A stretch of DNA of 64,000 bases from Azoarcus sp031546845 (GTDB lineage: Bacteria > Pseudomonadota > Gammaproteobacteria > Burkholderiales > Rhodocyclaceae), in the NCBI GenBank assembly GCA_031546845.1, contig JAVBJT010000026.1, positions 1 through 64,000 of the forward strand. The letters are read 5' to 3'. Under the pieces are notes generated by a model that worked only from the letters and a program-made list of their open reading frames with translations, was not told the origin of the DNA and ran no database searches. How positions within the stretch are numbered: the stretch's first letter is position 1; every line of letters begins with the position of its first letter. Below, in pieces: positions 43,125-52,089 of this stretch. The position numbers were made by a program, and so were the translations under genes.

Positions 43125-44174
43125 TCATTCACTCACTTTCCACGCCACCGTTTCCCCGGCTCGTAGCGGCACCAGCGGATCGCCGGCAAGGTAATCGTAG
43201 GACTCCGGCACGGTCCACGTTTCGCGCCGCAGGGTAATGGTATCGGCGTTCGGCGCCAAACCATAGAACGCAGGGCCGTTGAGGCTGGCGAAGGCTTCCA
43301 GGCGATCCAGAACCCCGGCGGCATCGAAAACTTCCGCGTAGAGCTCAATGCCAATATCCGCCGTGTAACAACCCGCGCAGCCGCAAGCCGCCTCCTTGGT
43401 GCCACGCGCGTGCGGCGCCGAATCGGTGCCGAGGAAAAAACGCGGATTGCCCGAAGTTGCCGCCTCGACCAGCGCCTGACGATGCGATTCGCGCTTGAGC
43501 ACAGGCAGGCAATAGCGGTGCGGGCGAACGCCGCCAGCGAAAATGGCATTGCGGTTGAGCAACAGATGATGCGCGGTGATCGTTGCGGCGACGTTGCTGC
43601 CCGCCGCGCGCACGAACTGCGCCGCCTCGGCGGTGGTGATGTGCTCGAATACCACTTTCAGCCCCGGAAAACGGCGCACCAGCGGTGACAGCACGCGCTC
43701 GATGAAGACGCGTTCGCGGTCGAACACGTCGACCTCGTCGCCGGTCACCTCGCCATGCACACACAGCACCAGACCGCACGCTTCCATGCGCTCCAGCATC
43801 GGATAGATTTTGTCGACGGCGGTCACGCCAGCGTCGGAATTGGTTGTGGCCCCGGCCGGGTAGAGTTTGGCCGCGACAATGCGGGCGCCGTCGGGAAGAT
43901 CGGCGCGCGCGCGATCGATCTCATCGGGCGGCGTGTTGTCGGTCAGATAAAGACTCATCAACGGCTCGAAATGCCGGCCCGCCGGCACTGCCGCCAGAAT
44001 GCGCCCACGATACGCCAGCGCCTGCTCAACGGTCGTCACCGGCGGGCGCAGGTTAGGCATGACCAGCGCACGGCCGAACAAACGCGCGGCATGCGCCACC
44101 GTGGTAGCCAGAACGGCTCCGTCGCGCAAATGCAAATGCCAGTCGTCGGGGCGAATCAGGGTGATCGAATGCAT
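43125..44174 (-). CDS. pyrC: Dihydroorotase
   Basis: 349-aa zinc amidohydrolase closing carbamoyl-aspartate to dihydroorotate in pyrimidine synthesis. Metal ligands H13 and H15 are in DDWHLHLRDG, the carbamylated lysine is K103 in AAKLYPAG, and the C-terminal aspartate is in GTDSAPH. This is the class II (E. coli-like) PyrC. ATG 44174 lies 28 bp behind a TATAAT box. It is downstream of rsmI on the same strand. Confidence 0.97.
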   Translation of the reverse strand: MHSITLIRPDDWHLHLRDGAVLATTVAHAARLFGRALVMPNLRPPVTTVEQALAYRGRILAAVPAGRHFEPLMSLYLTDNTPPDEIDRARADLPDGARIVAAKLYPAGATTNSDAGVTAVDKIYPMLERMEACGLVLCVHGEVTGDEVDVFDRERVFIERVLSPLVRRFPGLKVVFEHITTAEAAQFVRAAGSNVAATITAHHLLLNRNAIFAGGVRPHRYCLPVLKRESHRQALVEAATSGNPRFFLGTDSAPHARGTKEAACGCAGCYTADIGIELYAEVFDAAGVLDRLEAFASLNGPAFYGLAPNADTITLRRETWTVPESYDYLAGDPLVPLRAGETVAWKVSE

Positions 44175-44201
44175 GCGGGCTGTTCTCTTATAATTGGACC
44201 G

Positions 44202-44207
44202 ATTATA
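44202..44207 (-). promoter_or_regulatory. Candidate -10 box of pyrC
   Basis: TATAAT on the minus strand overlapping the rsmI stop codon and 28 bp from the pyrC ATG. No convincing -35 is seen at 16-18 bp. Confidence 0.4.
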
Positions 44208-45087
44208 GGCCCTGGCCGCGCTCTTTTAGCGCCAGCGCCCGGGCATAAAGCGCATTCTTCGGCATGCCGGTAATCGAAGCCGCGAGGTGCGCCGCCGTCT
44301 TCAACGGCAATTCGTCGAGCAACAGCGCAAGCACGCGCTCGGCGTTCGCGTCCAACCCCTCGGTTTTCGGTGCGCCGCTCACGGCAAGAACGAACTCGCC
44401 GCGCGAGCGGTCGGCATCATCGGCAAACCACGCCTGCGCCTCACCCAGAGGCACGCAGGCGATTTCCTCGTACAGCTTGGTCATCTCGCGCGCCACCAGC
44501 AATTCGCGCGCAGGCCCGAGCTCGGCGGCGAGATCAGCCACGCATTCGCACACCCGATGCGGCGCCTCGTAGAACACCAGCGTCGCCGACTCATCGCGCA
44601 ATGCGGCCAAGACCGCGCGGCGGGCAGCGGATTTCGGCGGCAGGAAACCGACGAAACGAAAGCCGCCGACGGCAAACCCCGCCACCGATAAAGCCGCCGC
44701 CGCCGCGCACGGCCCCGGCACCGGCACGACCGGGTAACCGGCAGCGCGCACCCGCGCCACCACACGCGCGCCTGGATCGGATACCGCCGGCGTGCCGGCA
44801 TCGCTGATCAACGCAATGCGACGCCCTGCCGCAAGCCATTCGACAAGCTTGGCGGCAGCCTCCGCCTCGTTGTGCTCGTGCGCCGCCATCAACACCGTGC
44901 GGATTCCGTAGGCATCGAGCAGACGCTGACTGTGCCGCGTATCCTCGGCCGCGACCATATCCACCTCGCGCAGCACCGCCAGCGCCCGCAGCGTGATATC
45001 GCGCAAATTACCGAGCGGCGTGGCCACCACATACAATGCCGGCGTTTTCGGCAGCGGCGGATCGCCGGCAACGGATAAATCGATCAT
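44203..45087 (-). CDS. rsmI: 16S rRNA (cytidine-1402-2'-O)-methyltransferase
   Basis: 294-aa tetrapyrrole-methylase-fold enzyme methylating the ribose of C1402, the same nucleotide RsmH modifies. Visible are YVVATPLGNLRDIT, the segment AEDTRHSQRLLDAYGI, ISDAGTPAVSDPGARVV and PGPCAAAAALSVAGF. ATG 45087 is the only plausible start: no other ATG, GTG or TTG suits the family N-terminus. Its first codon overlaps the yraN ATG on the other strand (shared CATG). No ribosome-binding site is evident. Confidence 0.95.
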   Translation of the reverse strand: MIDLSVAGDPPLPKTPALYVVATPLGNLRDITLRALAVLREVDMVAAEDTRHSQRLLDAYGIRTVLMAAHEHNEAEAAAKLVEWLAAGRRIALISDAGTPAVSDPGARVVARVRAAGYPVVPVPGPCAAAAALSVAGFAVGGFRFVGFLPPKSAARRAVLAALRDESATLVFYEAPHRVCECVADLAAELGPARELLVAREMTKLYEEIACVPLGEAQAWFADDADRSRGEFVLAVSGAPKTEGLDANAERVLALLLDELPLKTAAHLAASITGMPKNALYARALALKERGQGL

Positions 45088-45535
45088 GTTGAAAACACTT
45101 TTAAAAGCGCTCTGGAAAAGAAAAGACAAGGAACGGCAACCTGTGATTGTCGGTGCCGGCCGCACCCCGGCGCAAGCCCGCGGCCAACAAGCAGAGGCAC
45201 TGGCGGAAGCGCACCTGACCGCTCACGGCTTGCGCCTACTTGCCCGCAACGCACGCTGCCGCGGCGGCGAGGTGGATTTGATCTGCCTCGATGGCGACAC
45301 CGTGGTCTTCGTCGAAGTCCGCCTGCGCAGCAACACGCGTTTCGGTAGCGCGGCCGACAGCATTGGCGCACGCAAACAACGCCGCGTCGTACTCGCCGCC
45401 CGGCATTGGCTCCACGGCGAAGGCCGGCGCCACGCCGCCCGCCCTTGCCGCTTCGATGCCGTGCTGCTCGACGGCCACGATACTACCGACACCGCCGGCA
45501 TCATCTGGCTGCGCGCCGCGTTCGACGCCACTTGA
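45086..45535 (+). CDS. yraN: YraN/UPF0102 family nuclease-like protein
   Basis: 149-aa protein of the UPF0102 family with an endonuclease-like fold. The catalytic-type residues are visible in the order GQQAEALAE, LARNARCRGGEVDLI and FVEVRLRSNTRFG. Its function is not established. Start: ATG 45086 overlaps the rsmI start codon head to head; GTG 45143 (AAGGA about 10 bp upstream) would give 130 aa, nearer the family length, and cannot be excluded. It is followed by diaA and a BON lipoprotein, the order of the E. coli yraN-diaA-yraP region. Confidence 0.88.
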   Translation: MLKTLLKALWKRKDKERQPVIVGAGRTPAQARGQQAEALAEAHLTAHGLRLLARNARCRGGEVDLICLDGDTVVFVEVRLRSNTRFGSAADSIGARKQRRVVLAARHWLHGEGRRHAARPCRFDAVLLDGHDTTDTAGIIWLRAAFDAT

Positions 45536-45630
45536 GGCACACGTTGTTGCATTCCGCGAAACCGTCGCCATCGCACTGCGTGCTAGACTTCGAGCCCGAC
45601 TTTCCGCGCCAAAATACAGCACATTTCCAC

Positions 45631-46224
45631 ATGGATTTGATCGACCGCATTTCACGCCAATTCCAGGACAGCGCCCAGACCAAGCTTGCCGCGCTCGAAC
45701 GGCTGGCGGAGCCGATTGCCCGCGCGGTGAAAACGATGACCGGCTGCTTGCTCGACAACGGCAAAATTCTTGCCTGCGGCAACGGCGGCTCGGCGGCGGA
45801 CGCGCAACACTTCGCCGCCGAACTGGTCAATCGTTTCGAGATGGAACGCCCGCCACTGGCGGCCGTGGCGCTGACGACCGATTCCTCGGCGCTGACCGCG
45901 ATCGCCAACGATTACGATTTCGTTCAGGTATTTTCCAAACAAGTGCGCGCGCTCGGCCAGCCGGGCGACGTTCTACTCGCCATCTCGACCAGCGGCGGCT
46001 CGCCCAATGTCGTCGCCGCCATTGAAGCCGCACACGAACGGGAAATGCGCGTCGTCGCGCTCACCGGTAAGGGCGGCGGGCGCATCGGCGAAATTCTCGC
46101 GGCGGACGATGTGCATATTTGCGTGCCATCCGACCGCACCGCCCGCATCCAGGAAGTACATCTACTGGTTCTGCATTGCCTGTGCGACGGCATCGACTGC
46201 CTGCTACTCGGAGGGGAAGACTGA
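45631..46224 (+). CDS. diaA: SIS-domain protein DiaA (GmhA-like)
   Basis: 197-aa sugar-isomerase-fold protein. The SIS signature is GNGGSAADAQHFAAEL, followed by TTDSSALTAIANDY, ISTSGGSPNV and PSDRTARIQEVHL. DiaA (DnaA-binding initiation factor) and GmhA (sedoheptulose-7-P isomerase) share these motifs. The neighbours yraN and a YraP-like lipoprotein favour DiaA; a heptose role remains possible because no other heptose genes are in view. ATG 45631 is chosen from family length. Confidence 0.88.
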   Translation: MDLIDRISRQFQDSAQTKLAALERLAEPIARAVKTMTGCLLDNGKILACGNGGSAADAQHFAAELVNRFEMERPPLAAVALTTDSSALTAIANDYDFVQVFSKQVRALGQPGDVLLAISTSGGSPNVVAAIEAAHEREMRVVALTGKGGGRIGEILAADDVHICVPSDRTARIQEVHLLVLHCLCDGIDCLLLGGED

Positions 46225-46225
46225 A

Positions 46226-46972
46226 ATGAACCCGACCACCACTGAAACCCACGATACGGAAAACCACACCATGCGCCGCCGCACATCGCTTTTCGGCCTG
46301 CTGCTGCTCAGCTTGCTTTCCGCCGGCTCCGCAACCCTGATGCAAGGCTGCATTCCGGTAGTGGCTGGCGGCGCAGCGGTGGCCGGCGCGGTGATCGTAT
46401 CCGACCGCCGTACCAACGGCGCTTACGTCGAGGACGAGGGCATCGAGTGGAAAACGTCCAGCCGCCTGCGGGAACGCTTCGGCGACGCTATCCACGTTAA
46501 CGTTACCTCCTACAACCGCAATGTGCTGCTGACCGGCGAAGCGCCGAACGAAAGCGTCCGCAACGAAATCGGCACCCTCGCCAGCAAGGTCGAGAACGTG
46601 CGCGGCATCGTCAACGAGGTGGCAATCGGCGGCAATTCCGCACTCAGCGCGCGCGGCAACGATTCCATGATTACCTCAAACATCAAGGCCCGCTTCATCG
46701 ACGCCAACCGCTTCGCGGCCAATCACGTCAAGGTCGTGACCGAGGCGAATGTGGTCTTCCTGCTCGGCCTCGTCACGCGCACCGAAGCCAGCGACGCCGC
46801 CGAAATCGCCCGCACCAGCCAGGGCGTGAGCAAGGTTGTGCGTGTGTTCGAGTACATCAACGACAGCGAAGCGCGCCGTATCGACAATAAATCCGCAACT
46901 CAACCCACCACGCAACCCAGCACTCGGCAGCCCGTCAACGAACCCGTCGCGCAACCGATGCCCGTGCGGTAA
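46226..46972 (+). CDS. Dual-BON-domain lipoprotein (DolP/YraP-like)
   Basis: 248-aa outer-membrane-type lipoprotein with two BON domains (about residues 70-140 and 150-215). They show the typical glycine near VLLTGEAPNE and FLLGLVTR. A lipobox LMQGC gives C42. DolP maintains outer-membrane integrity in E. coli; here the role is inferred from domains and synteny with diaA. ATG 46226 has GGGGAAG upstream; ATG 46271 would give a more ordinary signal peptide (lipid Cys at 27). The C-terminal 30 residues are a Thr/Gln/Pro-rich tail absent from E. coli DolP. Confidence 0.85.
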   Translation: MNPTTTETHDTENHTMRRRTSLFGLLLLSLLSAGSATLMQGCIPVVAGGAAVAGAVIVSDRRTNGAYVEDEGIEWKTSSRLRERFGDAIHVNVTSYNRNVLLTGEAPNESVRNEIGTLASKVENVRGIVNEVAIGGNSALSARGNDSMITSNIKARFIDANRFAANHVKVVTEANVVFLLGLVTRTEASDAAEIARTSQGVSKVVRVFEYINDSEARRIDNKSATQPTTQPSTRQPVNEPVAQPMPVR

Positions 46973-46994
46973 AAACCCGCAGCGGCATGCACAC

Positions 46995-47015
46995 CGCCAC
47001 GAACGGCCCGTGGCG
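46995..47015. terminator. Hairpin between convergent BON lipoprotein and mpl
   Basis: CGCCACG (46995-47001) and CGTGGCG (47009-47015) form a 7-bp stem with a 7-base loop, followed on the plus strand by TGTTT. It lies between two convergent stops, so it may serve both. Confidence 0.5.
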
Positions 47016-47029
47016 TGTTTCAGCTATCG

Positions 47030-48382
47030 TCAGCCCGCCGCGCCCAGCGCGGCGAGCAGCTTCTGGTGCACGCCACCGAAGCCGCCGTTACTCATCACCA
47101 GCACATGATCGCCCGCGCGGGCGGTAGCAACCACATCGGCCACCAGCGCATCCAGGTCTTCATGGCAGCGCGCCTTGCCGCCCATAGGCGCAAACGCGGC
47201 GGCGGCATCCCAACCCAGGCCGCCGGCGTAGCAATACACCTCGTCGGCCAAAGCCAGGCTTTCCGGCAGTTGCGCCTTCATCACGCCAAGCTTCATCGTG
47301 TTCGAGCGCGGCTCCAGCACCGCCAGGATACGCCCGGCCGATTCACGCCGGCGCAGCCCTTCGACGGTCAACGCAATGGCCGTCGGGTGGTGGGCAAAAT
47401 CGTCGTAGACGGCAACGCCTCGCACAACGCCGCGTAGCTCCAACCGCCGCTTGATACCCTCGAAACGGGCAAGGCTTGCCACCGCCTGTGCCGGCGCAAC
47501 GCCCACATGCCTCGCGGCGGCGATCGCGGCCAGCGCGTTTTCGCGGTTGTGGCCGCCGGCCAGTTGCAGTGCCGCACGGCCAACCTCGCTGTCGCCGTGA
47601 CGAAACACCGCCTGCGTATCGTCGTCGCCCGCGGCAACGGACCAGGCGGCCGCATCGTTGAACCACTCCAACTCCGACCAACAGCCGCGCGCCAATACAC
47701 GGCGCAGGCTGTCCTCGCGGGCGTTGGCGACGATGCGCCCGCTCGCGGGCATCGTACGGACGAGGTGATGGAATTGGGCTTCGATCGCGCCGAGGTCGGC
47801 GAAGATATCGGCGTGATCGAATTCGAGATTATTCAGAATCGCCGTACGCGGGCGGTAATGCACGAATTTGGAGCGTTTGTCGCAGAACGCGGTATCGTAC
47901 TCGTCCGCCTCGATGACAAAAAAGGGCGAAGCGGTAAGCCGCGCCGACACGCCGAAATTCTTCGGCACCCCGCCGACGAGAAAGCCGGGATTCAAGCCCG
48001 CGTCCTCCAGCATCCAGGCAAGCAGAGAGGTGGTCGTCGTCTTGCCATGCGTGCCCGCCACCGCCAACACCCAGCGCCCGGCCAGCACGTGTTCGGCCAG
48101 CCATTGCGGACCGGACACATACGGCAAGCCACGATCCAGGATCGCCTCCAGCAACGGATTACCGCGCGAAATCGCGTTGCCGACAACGTACACATCCGCC
48201 CCCGCATCGAGTTGCGCCGGGTCGTAGCCTTCGACAAGGCCAACCCCTTGCTCCGCAAGCTGTGTGCTCATCGGCGGATAAACGTTGGCGTCGCAACCGG
48301 TCACGGTGTGGCCGGCGGCGCGGGCGAGCAGCGCGACGCCGCCCATGAAGGTACCGCAGATACCGAGGATGTGAATGTGCAT
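47030..48382 (-). CDS. mpl: UDP-N-acetylmuramate:L-Ala-D-Glu-meso-DAP ligase
   Basis: 450-aa Mur-ligase paralogue that reattaches recycled murein tripeptide to UDP-MurNAc. The N-terminus HIHILGICGTFMGGVALLAR is diagnostic, followed by AVAGTHGKTTT, VIEADEYDTAF and DDFAHHPTAI. ATG 48382 follows GGAG at 6 bp; the open frame extends 111 codons upstream without homology. It is divergent from the unknown gene at 48494. Confidence 0.97.
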   Translation of the reverse strand: MHIHILGICGTFMGGVALLARAAGHTVTGCDANVYPPMSTQLAEQGVGLVEGYDPAQLDAGADVYVVGNAISRGNPLLEAILDRGLPYVSGPQWLAEHVLAGRWVLAVAGTHGKTTTTSLLAWMLEDAGLNPGFLVGGVPKNFGVSARLTASPFFVIEADEYDTAFCDKRSKFVHYRPRTAILNNLEFDHADIFADLGAIEAQFHHLVRTMPASGRIVANAREDSLRRVLARGCWSELEWFNDAAAWSVAAGDDDTQAVFRHGDSEVGRAALQLAGGHNRENALAAIAAARHVGVAPAQAVASLARFEGIKRRLELRGVVRGVAVYDDFAHHPTAIALTVEGLRRRESAGRILAVLEPRSNTMKLGVMKAQLPESLALADEVYCYAGGLGWDAAAAFAPMGGKARCHEDLDALVADVVATARAGDHVLVMSNGGFGGVHQKLLAALGAAG

Positions 48383-48493
48383 GAAAGCTCCGGCGGCACG
48401 CCCGCCGTTCGCGGCCGGCGCGTGTAGAATGGCCGGCATTCTACCCGACGGCTCCTGCCTGCCCCACGGCACAGCTCTGCCTCCACACCCCCG

Positions 48494-49102
48494 ATGCCCC
48501 ATCGCCCATCGCCTTCCCGACCCGGCAGCCTGCGCCGTGAAATCGCCGCCTTGGCCGCACGCATGATGGCCGAGGACGGCATCGCCGACTTCGGCTTCGC
48601 CAAACGCAAGGCCGCCCGCCAGTGCGGCGCCGGCGAAGGCGACGCCTTGCCGACCAATGCCGAGATCGAAGCCGAACTGCGTGCCTGGCAGGCGCTCTAC
48701 CAGGACGAGGAGCAACCCGCGCGACTGCGCGAAATGCGCCGCACGGCAGTGGAAGTAATGCGGCTATTGGCGCCGTTTCGCCCCTACCTGAGCGGTGGTG
48801 CGCTGGATGGCACCGCCGGGCGTTACTCGGAAGTGGAAATCGAGGCTTACCCGGAAAGCGCCAAGGAAGTGGAAATCTTCTTCCTCAACGAGAACTTCCC
48901 CTACGAGCACCGCGAACCACGCCGCGCGCTGTCGCCCGCACCCGAAGCGGTACTGGTGTTCGACTGGGACGAAGTGCCGGTGCGGCTGTCGCTGTTTCCG
49001 TCTGCCATCGAACGCTTCGGCCGCCGCAGCCAGGAGCGCGCCCGGCTCGCTCAGGTCGAAGCGCTGCTGCAAACCGAAGCGCCGCCGGACGAGCCGGCAT
49101 GA
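48494..49102 (+). CDS. Conserved hypothetical protein, possible nucleotidyltransferase-like fold
   Basis: 202-aa cytoplasmic protein without signal peptide or membrane helix. An alpha-helical N-terminal half (about 15-90) carries many basic residues. It is followed by RPYLSGGALDGTAG and SEVEIEAY, spaced like the GS...DxD motif of pol-beta-type nucleotidyltransferases but with Glu for Asp, so activity is doubtful. VEIFFLNENFPYE comes next. ATG 48494; its TGA overlaps the ATG of the thioredoxin gene (ATGA), so the two are coupled. I do not recognise a named family. Confidence 0.7.
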   Translation: MPHRPSPSRPGSLRREIAALAARMMAEDGIADFGFAKRKAARQCGAGEGDALPTNAEIEAELRAWQALYQDEEQPARLREMRRTAVEVMRLLAPFRPYLSGGALDGTAGRYSEVEIEAYPESAKEVEIFFLNENFPYEHREPRRALSPAPEAVLVFDWDEVPVRLSLFPSAIERFGRRSQERARLAQVEALLQTEAPPDEPA

Positions 49103-49662
49103 GGCGCAGCGCACAAACCGCTCTGATCGCCGCCGTCGTCATCGTCGCGGCCGTGGCGGGACACCTCGCCGGGCGCGGCATGGCGCCGGACACCGCCTCA
49201 ACCAAAGAAGCCGCGGCGGCGCTATTCGCGCTCACCCTGCCGGACAGCGCGGGCGCCTCGCACGCGCTGGCGCAGTGGCGGGGAAAAATCGTCGTCATCA
49301 ATTTCTGGGCGACCTGGTGCCCACCCTGCCGCGAGGAAATCCCTGCCTTTGCGGCCGTCAGCCGGCGCCTGGCCGGCGAACCGGTCCAGTTCGTCGGCCT
49401 GAGCCTCGACTCAGCCGAAAACGTGCGCGCCTTCGCGCAAGAATTCGATGTACCCTACCCGCTGCTGATCGCCTCTTATGACGTTCTCGGTCTCGTTGCC
49501 GCCGCTGGTAATCCGTCCCAAGCGCTGCCCTTCACCCTGATCGTCGACCGCCGCGGCGAAATTCATCATGCCGAGCTGGGAGCCTTGAATACAGCCGAAC
49601 TCGAAGGCAAAATCCACCCACTTCTCGCACAAGACGGCTCATCGGAAAACACGCGGCGCTAG
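49099..49662 (+). CDS. TlpA-like membrane-anchored thiol:disulfide oxidoreductase
   Basis: 187-aa thioredoxin-fold protein with an N-terminal membrane anchor (about 8-24) and a periplasmic domain. The active site is WCPPC in FWATWCPPCREE, followed by a cis-proline region ALPFTLIVDRRG. Such TlpA/ResA-type proteins reduce periplasmic disulfides, often for cytochrome c maturation or copper delivery. Its exact client is unknown. The ATG overlaps the stop of the preceding unknown gene. Confidence 0.9.
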   Translation: MRRSAQTALIAAVVIVAAVAGHLAGRGMAPDTASTKEAAAALFALTLPDSAGASHALAQWRGKIVVINFWATWCPPCREEIPAFAAVSRRLAGEPVQFVGLSLDSAENVRAFAQEFDVPYPLLIASYDVLGLVAAAGNPSQALPFTLIVDRRGEIHHAELGALNTAELEGKIHPLLAQDGSSENTRR

Positions 49663-49695
49663 ACAAATTGTTGCCAATTGCGGCAAACTTGCCGG

Positions 49696-50196
49696 ATGAT
49701 GCATTCAAAACGCAGCAAAAAGGCGGGGTCTGCATTGCCACCGCAGGGCCGGGTGCTGGTATTGCACGGCCCGAATCTGAATCTGCTGGGCACGCGAGAA
49801 CCGGAAATTTACGGACGCACAGCGCTGGCGGACGTGCATATCGCCATGGAAACCCGCGCCCGCGCCGACGGCGTGCTGGTCGAATCTTTCCAAAGCAATC
49901 ACGAAGGCCAGTTGATTGACCGCACTCAAGCCGCCGCGGCCGAAGGCATCAACTACATCATCATCAACCCGGCCGGCTACACCCACACCAGCGTGGCCTT
50001 GCGCGATGCCTTGGCGGCGGTGGACATCCCCTACGTGGAAGTTCATCTATCCAACATCCACGCCCGCGAGCCGTTTCGCCATCACTCCTATTTTTCCGAC
50101 CGCGCCCTCGGCGTGATCTGCGGTCTGGGCGCCTACGGCTACCTGGCCGCACTCGAATTCGTCCTCGCCCGTCTGCGAGAAACGAACAGCAACTGA
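49696..50196 (+). CDS. aroQ: Type II 3-dehydroquinate dehydratase
   Basis: 166-aa dodecameric-type dehydratase of the shikimate pathway. Hallmarks are VLHGPNLNLLGTREPEIYG (catalytic Tyr in the lid), NPAGYTHTSVALRDAL, VEVHLSNIHARE and RHHSYFSD (catalytic His). The start is unclear: ATG 49696/49699 gives a non-homologous basic N-terminus of about 18 residues, while GTG 49753 would begin right at the core. No strong ribosome-binding site marks either. It is followed by accB, a pairing common in proteobacteria. Confidence 0.96.
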   Translation: MMHSKRSKKAGSALPPQGRVLVLHGPNLNLLGTREPEIYGRTALADVHIAMETRARADGVLVESFQSNHEGQLIDRTQAAAAEGINYIIINPAGYTHTSVALRDALAAVDIPYVEVHLSNIHAREPFRHHSYFSDRALGVICGLGAYGYLAALEFVLARLRETNSN

Positions 50197-50251
50197 TCGT
50201 CCAACCACGGCGGCACATCTTTCGATGGCGCTGTCCCGCCCGGAGAACAGC

Positions 50252-50698
50252 ATGGATTTGCGCAAGCTCAAGAAACTCATCGACCTCGTTCAAGAGTCGG
50301 GTATTTCCGAACTGGAAATCACCGAAGGCGAGGAAAAAGTCCGCATCGCCAAATACCCCCCCCAAGCCCAGGCCACCTACATGGCAGCCCCCCCACCGGC
50401 TATCTCGATCCCCGCCACGGCTGCCGGGGCCACCGAAGCCGCCCCCGTCAACGCACTGCCCTCCGGCCATATCGTCAAATCGCCGATGGTCGGCACCTTC
50501 TACCGTTCCTCCGCGCCCGGCGCGAAGCCATATGTCGAACTCGGCCAATCCGTTTCCTCCGGCGACACACTGTGCCTCATCGAAGCGATGAAACTGATGA
50601 ACGAGATCGAATCCGACGCCAGCGGCACGGTCAAGGCGATCCTGGTCGAAAACGGCCAGCCGGTCGAATACGGCCAACCCTTGTTCGTCATCGACTGA
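50252..50698 (+). CDS. accB: Biotin carboxyl carrier protein of acetyl-CoA carboxylase
   Basis: 148-aa carrier of the first committed step of fatty-acid synthesis. It has an N-terminal AccC-interaction helix (LRKLKKLIDLVQESG), a Pro/Ala linker (about 50-70) and a C-terminal biotinyl domain with the biotin lysine K114 in EAMKLMNE. ATG 50252 has CGGAGA 7 bp upstream. It is 11 bp ahead of accC, forming the usual accBC operon. Confidence 0.97.
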   Translation: MDLRKLKKLIDLVQESGISELEITEGEEKVRIAKYPPQAQATYMAAPPPAISIPATAAGATEAAPVNALPSGHIVKSPMVGTFYRSSAPGAKPYVELGQSVSSGDTLCLIEAMKLMNEIESDASGTVKAILVENGQPVEYGQPLFVID

Positions 50699-50709
50699 AG
50701 CGACGCGCC

Positions 50710-52074
50710 ATGTTCGAAAAAATACTGATCGCGAACCGCGGCGAAATCGCGCTTCGCATCCTGCGCGCCTGCCGCGAACTGGATATCAAGACCGTCGCCG
50801 TGCATTCCGAGGCCGACACCGAAGCCAAATACGTCAAGCTCGCCGACGAGTCGGTGTGCATCGGCCCGGCACCGTCCGGGCAGAGCTACCTGAACGTGCC
50901 GGCGATCATCTCCGCCGCCGAGGTGACCGACGCCGAAGCAATCCACCCCGGCTACGGCTTTCTGTCGGAAAACGCCGACTTCGCCGAGCGGGTCGAACAA
51001 TCCGGCTTCGTCTTCATCGGCCCACGCCCGGATACCATCCGCCTGATGGGCGACAAGGTATCGGCCAAGAACGCGATGAAAGCCGCCGCCGTGCCCTGCG
51101 TGCCAGGTTCAGAGGGCGCATTGCCCGACGACGACCCGAAAGAGATCGTCAAGATCGCCCGCGCCATCGGCTATCCGGTCATCATCAAAGCCGCCGGCGG
51201 CGGCGGCGGGCGCGGCATGCGTATCGTGCATACCGAGGCGGCGTTGCTCAACGCCGTCACCACCACCCGCACCGAAGCGGGCGCGGCATTCGGCAACCCC
51301 ACGGTTTACATGGAGAAATTCCTCGAAAATCCACGCCATGTGGAAATCCAGATAATGGCCGACGAGCACGGCAACGCCGTGTACTTGGGCGAGCGTGATT
51401 GCTCGATGCAGCGCCGCCATCAGAAAGTGATCGAGGAAGCCCCCGCGCCCGGCATCGACCGCAAGCATATCGCCAAGATCGGCCAACGCTGCGCCGAGGC
51501 TTGCCGCAAGATCGGCTATCGCGGCGCCGGCACCTTTGAGTTTCTGTACGAAAACGGTGAGTTCTATTTCATTGAAATGAACACCCGCGTTCAGGTCGAA
51601 CATCCGGTTACGGAAATGATTACCGGTATCGACATCGTTCAAACCCAGATTCGCGTGGCCACTGGCGAAAAACTGTGGTTCGAGCAGCGCGATATCCAAT
51701 TGCGCGGCCATGCCATCGAATGCCGCATCAACGCCGAAGATCCGTTCAAATTCACCCCGTCGCCCGGCCAGATAACCAACTGGCACGCTCCCGGCGGCCC
51801 CGGCGTGCGCGTCGATTCTCACGTGTATAACGGCTACACCGTGCCATCGCATTACGATTCGATGATCGGCAAGATCATCGCCCACGGCGACAGCCGCGAG
51901 CAGGCCATCCGCCGCATGCGCGTGGCCTTGTCGGAAATGGCCGTGGCCGGCATCAAAACCAACGTTCCGCTGCACCAGGAACTGATGCAAGATGCCCGAT
52001 TCATCGAAGGCGGCACCAGTATTCATTACCTGGAGCACAAACTGGCCGCCCGCAACGAAGTCAAAAAAAGCTGA
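50710..52074 (+). CDS. accC: Biotin carboxylase of acetyl-CoA carboxylase
   Basis: 454-aa ATP-grasp enzyme carboxylating biotin on AccB. Visible are EKILIANRGEIALRI, HPGYGFLSENADFA, the glycine-rich ATP loop AAGGGGGRGM (about 160-170), and EMNTRVQVEHPVTE with catalytic residues. ATG 50710 gives the standard N-terminus. It is cotranscribed with accB and probably with prmA 15 bp downstream. Confidence 0.98.
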   Translation: MFEKILIANRGEIALRILRACRELDIKTVAVHSEADTEAKYVKLADESVCIGPAPSGQSYLNVPAIISAAEVTDAEAIHPGYGFLSENADFAERVEQSGFVFIGPRPDTIRLMGDKVSAKNAMKAAAVPCVPGSEGALPDDDPKEIVKIARAIGYPVIIKAAGGGGGRGMRIVHTEAALLNAVTTTRTEAGAAFGNPTVYMEKFLENPRHVEIQIMADEHGNAVYLGERDCSMQRRHQKVIEEAPAPGIDRKHIAKIGQRCAEACRKIGYRGAGTFEFLYENGEFYFIEMNTRVQVEHPVTEMITGIDIVQTQIRVATGEKLWFEQRDIQLRGHAIECRINAEDPFKFTPSPGQITNWHAPGGPGVRVDSHVYNGYTVPSHYDSMIGKIIAHGDSREQAIRRMRVALSEMAVAGIKTNVPLHQELMQDARFIEGGTSIHYLEHKLAARNEVKKS

Positions 52075-52089
52075 AAGCGAGGGCGCGCG

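Noticed and set aside
47030..48715. Longer mpl frame starting at 48715
   Set aside because: The added 111 residues are antisense to the divergent gene at 48494 and not homologous; ATG 48382 has a good GGAG.
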